40,094 bases of DNA from Acidobacteriota bacterium (lineage in GTDB: Bacteria; Acidobacteriota; Terriglobia; Bryobacterales; Bryobacteraceae). The stretch lies in contig JAFDVS010000095.1 in assembly GCA_018268935.1 (NCBI GenBank), forward strand, positions 1-40,094, read 5' to 3'. Positions 38,976-40,094 of this stretch are shown here, in pieces (the first letter of the stretch is position 1; each line of letters begins with the position of its first letter). The notes under the pieces are model-generated. The model was not told where the DNA came from and searched no databases. It worked only from the letters and a program-made list of their open reading frames with translations. A program made the position numbers and the translations under genes.

Positions 38976-39575
38976 ATGCCGAGCACTTCCATCCCCTCGC
39001 TCACAGATATCGACTCTCAAGTGACAGTTACGCTCCATGCCGAGCTCCTGCGCGGTGGCGCTGAAGCGCCGGAGCAGCTTTACACGCTGGTGGTGCGGCT
39101 GGTGCGGAGCGCCACACGCAAGGCGCTCAGTTGGGGCGCCGATCCCGACGACATTGTGCACGATATTTACGTGGCGGTACATCGCGCAATTCACGGCGGG
39201 GCGGTGCGTCATCCGGACCGTCTGCGCGGTTACATTGTGGCTACGGCGCAGAAGCAACTCAGTGAATCGTTACGGCGCCATCTGCGGCACCCCGCTCAGT
39301 CGCTGGAAGATACCAACCCTTTGCGCGAACGGAAGCCAGACCCGGAAAAGTTGCTGGCCCTGATAGAGATGCGACGGCGCCTGGAAGTATTGCTGGCGAC
39401 GCTCCCGAAGATCGACCAGACTATCATTCAACAGTTCTACTATGGCGAAAAGCCTTGGCAGACAATTGCTGCGGACCTCAATCTTTCCCCCACGCAATTC
39501 CGCCTGCGCAAATGCCGTGCCTTGGCGCGTATCCGCGGACTCGCTGTCGAAAACGCGAAGCCGCAGTGCCACTAA
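38976..39575 (+). CDS. Sigma-70 family RNA polymerase sigma factor, ECF-like
   Basis: A 199-residue protein from ATG 38976; the frame is open to 38814, but the earlier part has no protein-like signal and no ribosome-binding site is clear at any start. Region 2 is recognised by ALSWGADPDDIVHDIYVAVHR, with a helix before it. Region 4 is LLATLPKIDQTIIQQFYYGEKPWQTIAADLNLSPTQFRLRKCRALARIR. No anti-sigma gene is nearby. The next gene, an HD-GYP protein, starts inside its last codons, so the two are translated together, which ties this factor to second-messenger signalling (inference). Confidence 0.85.
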   Translation: MPSTSIPSLTDIDSQVTVTLHAELLRGGAEAPEQLYTLVVRLVRSATRKALSWGADPDDIVHDIYVAVHRAIHGGAVRHPDRLRGYIVATAQKQLSESLRRHLRHPAQSLEDTNPLRERKPDPEKLLALIEMRRRLEVLLATLPKIDQTIIQQFYYGEKPWQTIAADLNLSPTQFRLRKCRALARIRGLAVENAKPQCH

Positions 39576-40094
39576 GAGAGCTGTTTGGTTTACTGGGAAC
39601 CCTCGCGCTGGAGGGTAAGGGCGGGCTTTTGGCTTTAGCCGCGGCCGTCAACCACAAAGAGTCCCTCACCATTCCCCATTCCATCCGCGCCTTTCTGCTG
39701 GCCGAACAACTGGCCTTGGCCGCCGGTGTTTCCGAGTCGCAGTTGATCGCCCTGCGGCTGGGCGGTTTGCTGCACGACATCGGTAAGTTGGCCTTACCCA
39801 ATGTGCTGTTGCTCAAAGACAGCAGGCTCGATCCATCCGACTGGAGACTCATGCAGCTTCATCCGAAGTCCGGCTGCCGGCTGCTGGCCGGCTACCATCT
39901 TCCGCGGGAAGCCATGGAGATTGTCGAGCACCACCATGAATGGTTTGATGGACGTGGCTATCCGGGTGGGCTGAAGGGGACACAGATTCCCTTCCTGGCC
40001 CGCTTGTTCGCCATCGCCGACTCGTTTGACGCGATGACGTCCGCCCGCCCCTACCGGAATCCCTTCTCGCTGGAAGATGCCGTGCTACAGGTCC
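39566..40094 (+). CDS. HD-GYP domain phosphodiesterase, 3'-truncated by window edge
   Basis: A partial gene running off the window, 176 residues visible. GTG 39566 (MPLRELFGLLGTLALEG) overlaps the sigma-factor end by 10 bases; ATG 39512 in the same frame is an alternative. The HD domain has IPHSIRAFLLAEQLALAAG, LGGLLHDIGKLALPNVLLLK, WRLMQLHPKSGCRLLAG, VEHHHEWFDGRGYPGGLKG (the GYP signature) and ARLFAIADSFDAMTSARPYR. All metal ligands of the domain up to this point are kept. Such enzymes hydrolyse cyclic di-GMP (some cGAMP). Whether other domains follow cannot be seen. Confidence 0.92.
   Translation, partial: MPLRELFGLLGTLALEGKGGLLALAAAVNHKESLTIPHSIRAFLLAEQLALAAGVSESQLIALRLGGLLHDIGKLALPNVLLLKDSRLDPSDWRLMQLHPKSGCRLLAGYHLPREAMEIVEHHHEWFDGRGYPGGLKGTQIPFLARLFAIADSFDAMTSARPYRNPFSLEDAVLQV

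Noticed and set aside
1..40094. CRISPR arrays, insertion sequences, integrases, tRNA or rRNA genes
   Set aside because: I looked for spaced repeats, transposase motifs and cloverleaf or rRNA cores and saw none; gaps between genes are too short for most of them.

Overview
The window is GC-rich, densely packed bacterial chromosome, most likely from an Acidobacteriota of the Bryobacter/Solibacter group. Three things point there: a VWFA-related protein of the type known mainly from Acidobacteriota (35711-36772), a secreted beta-propeller protein ending in a Solibacter-type C-terminal domain (16735-18465), and a DUF1592/DUF1552 secreted pair. I see no mobile element, CRISPR array, rRNA or tRNA. 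No gene-free stretch exceeds 300 bases; the largest gaps (9355-9579 and 38747-38975) are described as regulatory regions.

Region 1 (1-9354) is a stress/dormancy island. On the plus strand are the end of a GroEL without the usual Gly/Met tail, a baeRF-type release-factor homologue, a BON-domain membrane protein and a tandem UspA. On the minus strand are a second UspA with a peptidoglycan-binding-domain protein and an M48 protease, then a CBS-pair protein with Hsp20 and a third UspA. A plus-strand archaeal-type FBP aldolase/phosphatase sits between the two minus-strand groups. Sigma-54-like (-24/-12) elements lie directly upstream of the second UspA group and of the CBS-Hsp20-UspA group.

Region 2 (9580-16098) is a minus-strand operon: SPFH membrane protein, a secreted unknown, an orphan family-5 solute-binding protein, an NtrY-like kinase and an NtrC-family sigma-54 activator. 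The activator is the obvious candidate to drive the sigma-54 promoter just downstream of it, where palindromes lie at enhancer distance.

Region 3 (16138-24205) holds secreted and envelope proteins, all on the minus strand: L,D-transpeptidase, beta-propeller protein, CBM48/esterase, flavin reductase, small secreted proteins and the DUF1552/DUF1592 pair. Region 4 (24208-31278) is a Cus-type copper/silver efflux operon: a small Cys-rich secreted protein, then outer-membrane, adaptor and RND subunits.

Region 5 (31282-40094) contains an alpha/beta hydrolase, a membrane-anchored protein with a degenerate JAMM/MPN domain, a moeA-moaC-moaB molybdenum cofactor operon, the VWFA protein, a NarL-type two-component system and a sigma-70-like factor overlapping the start of an HD-GYP protein that runs off the window.
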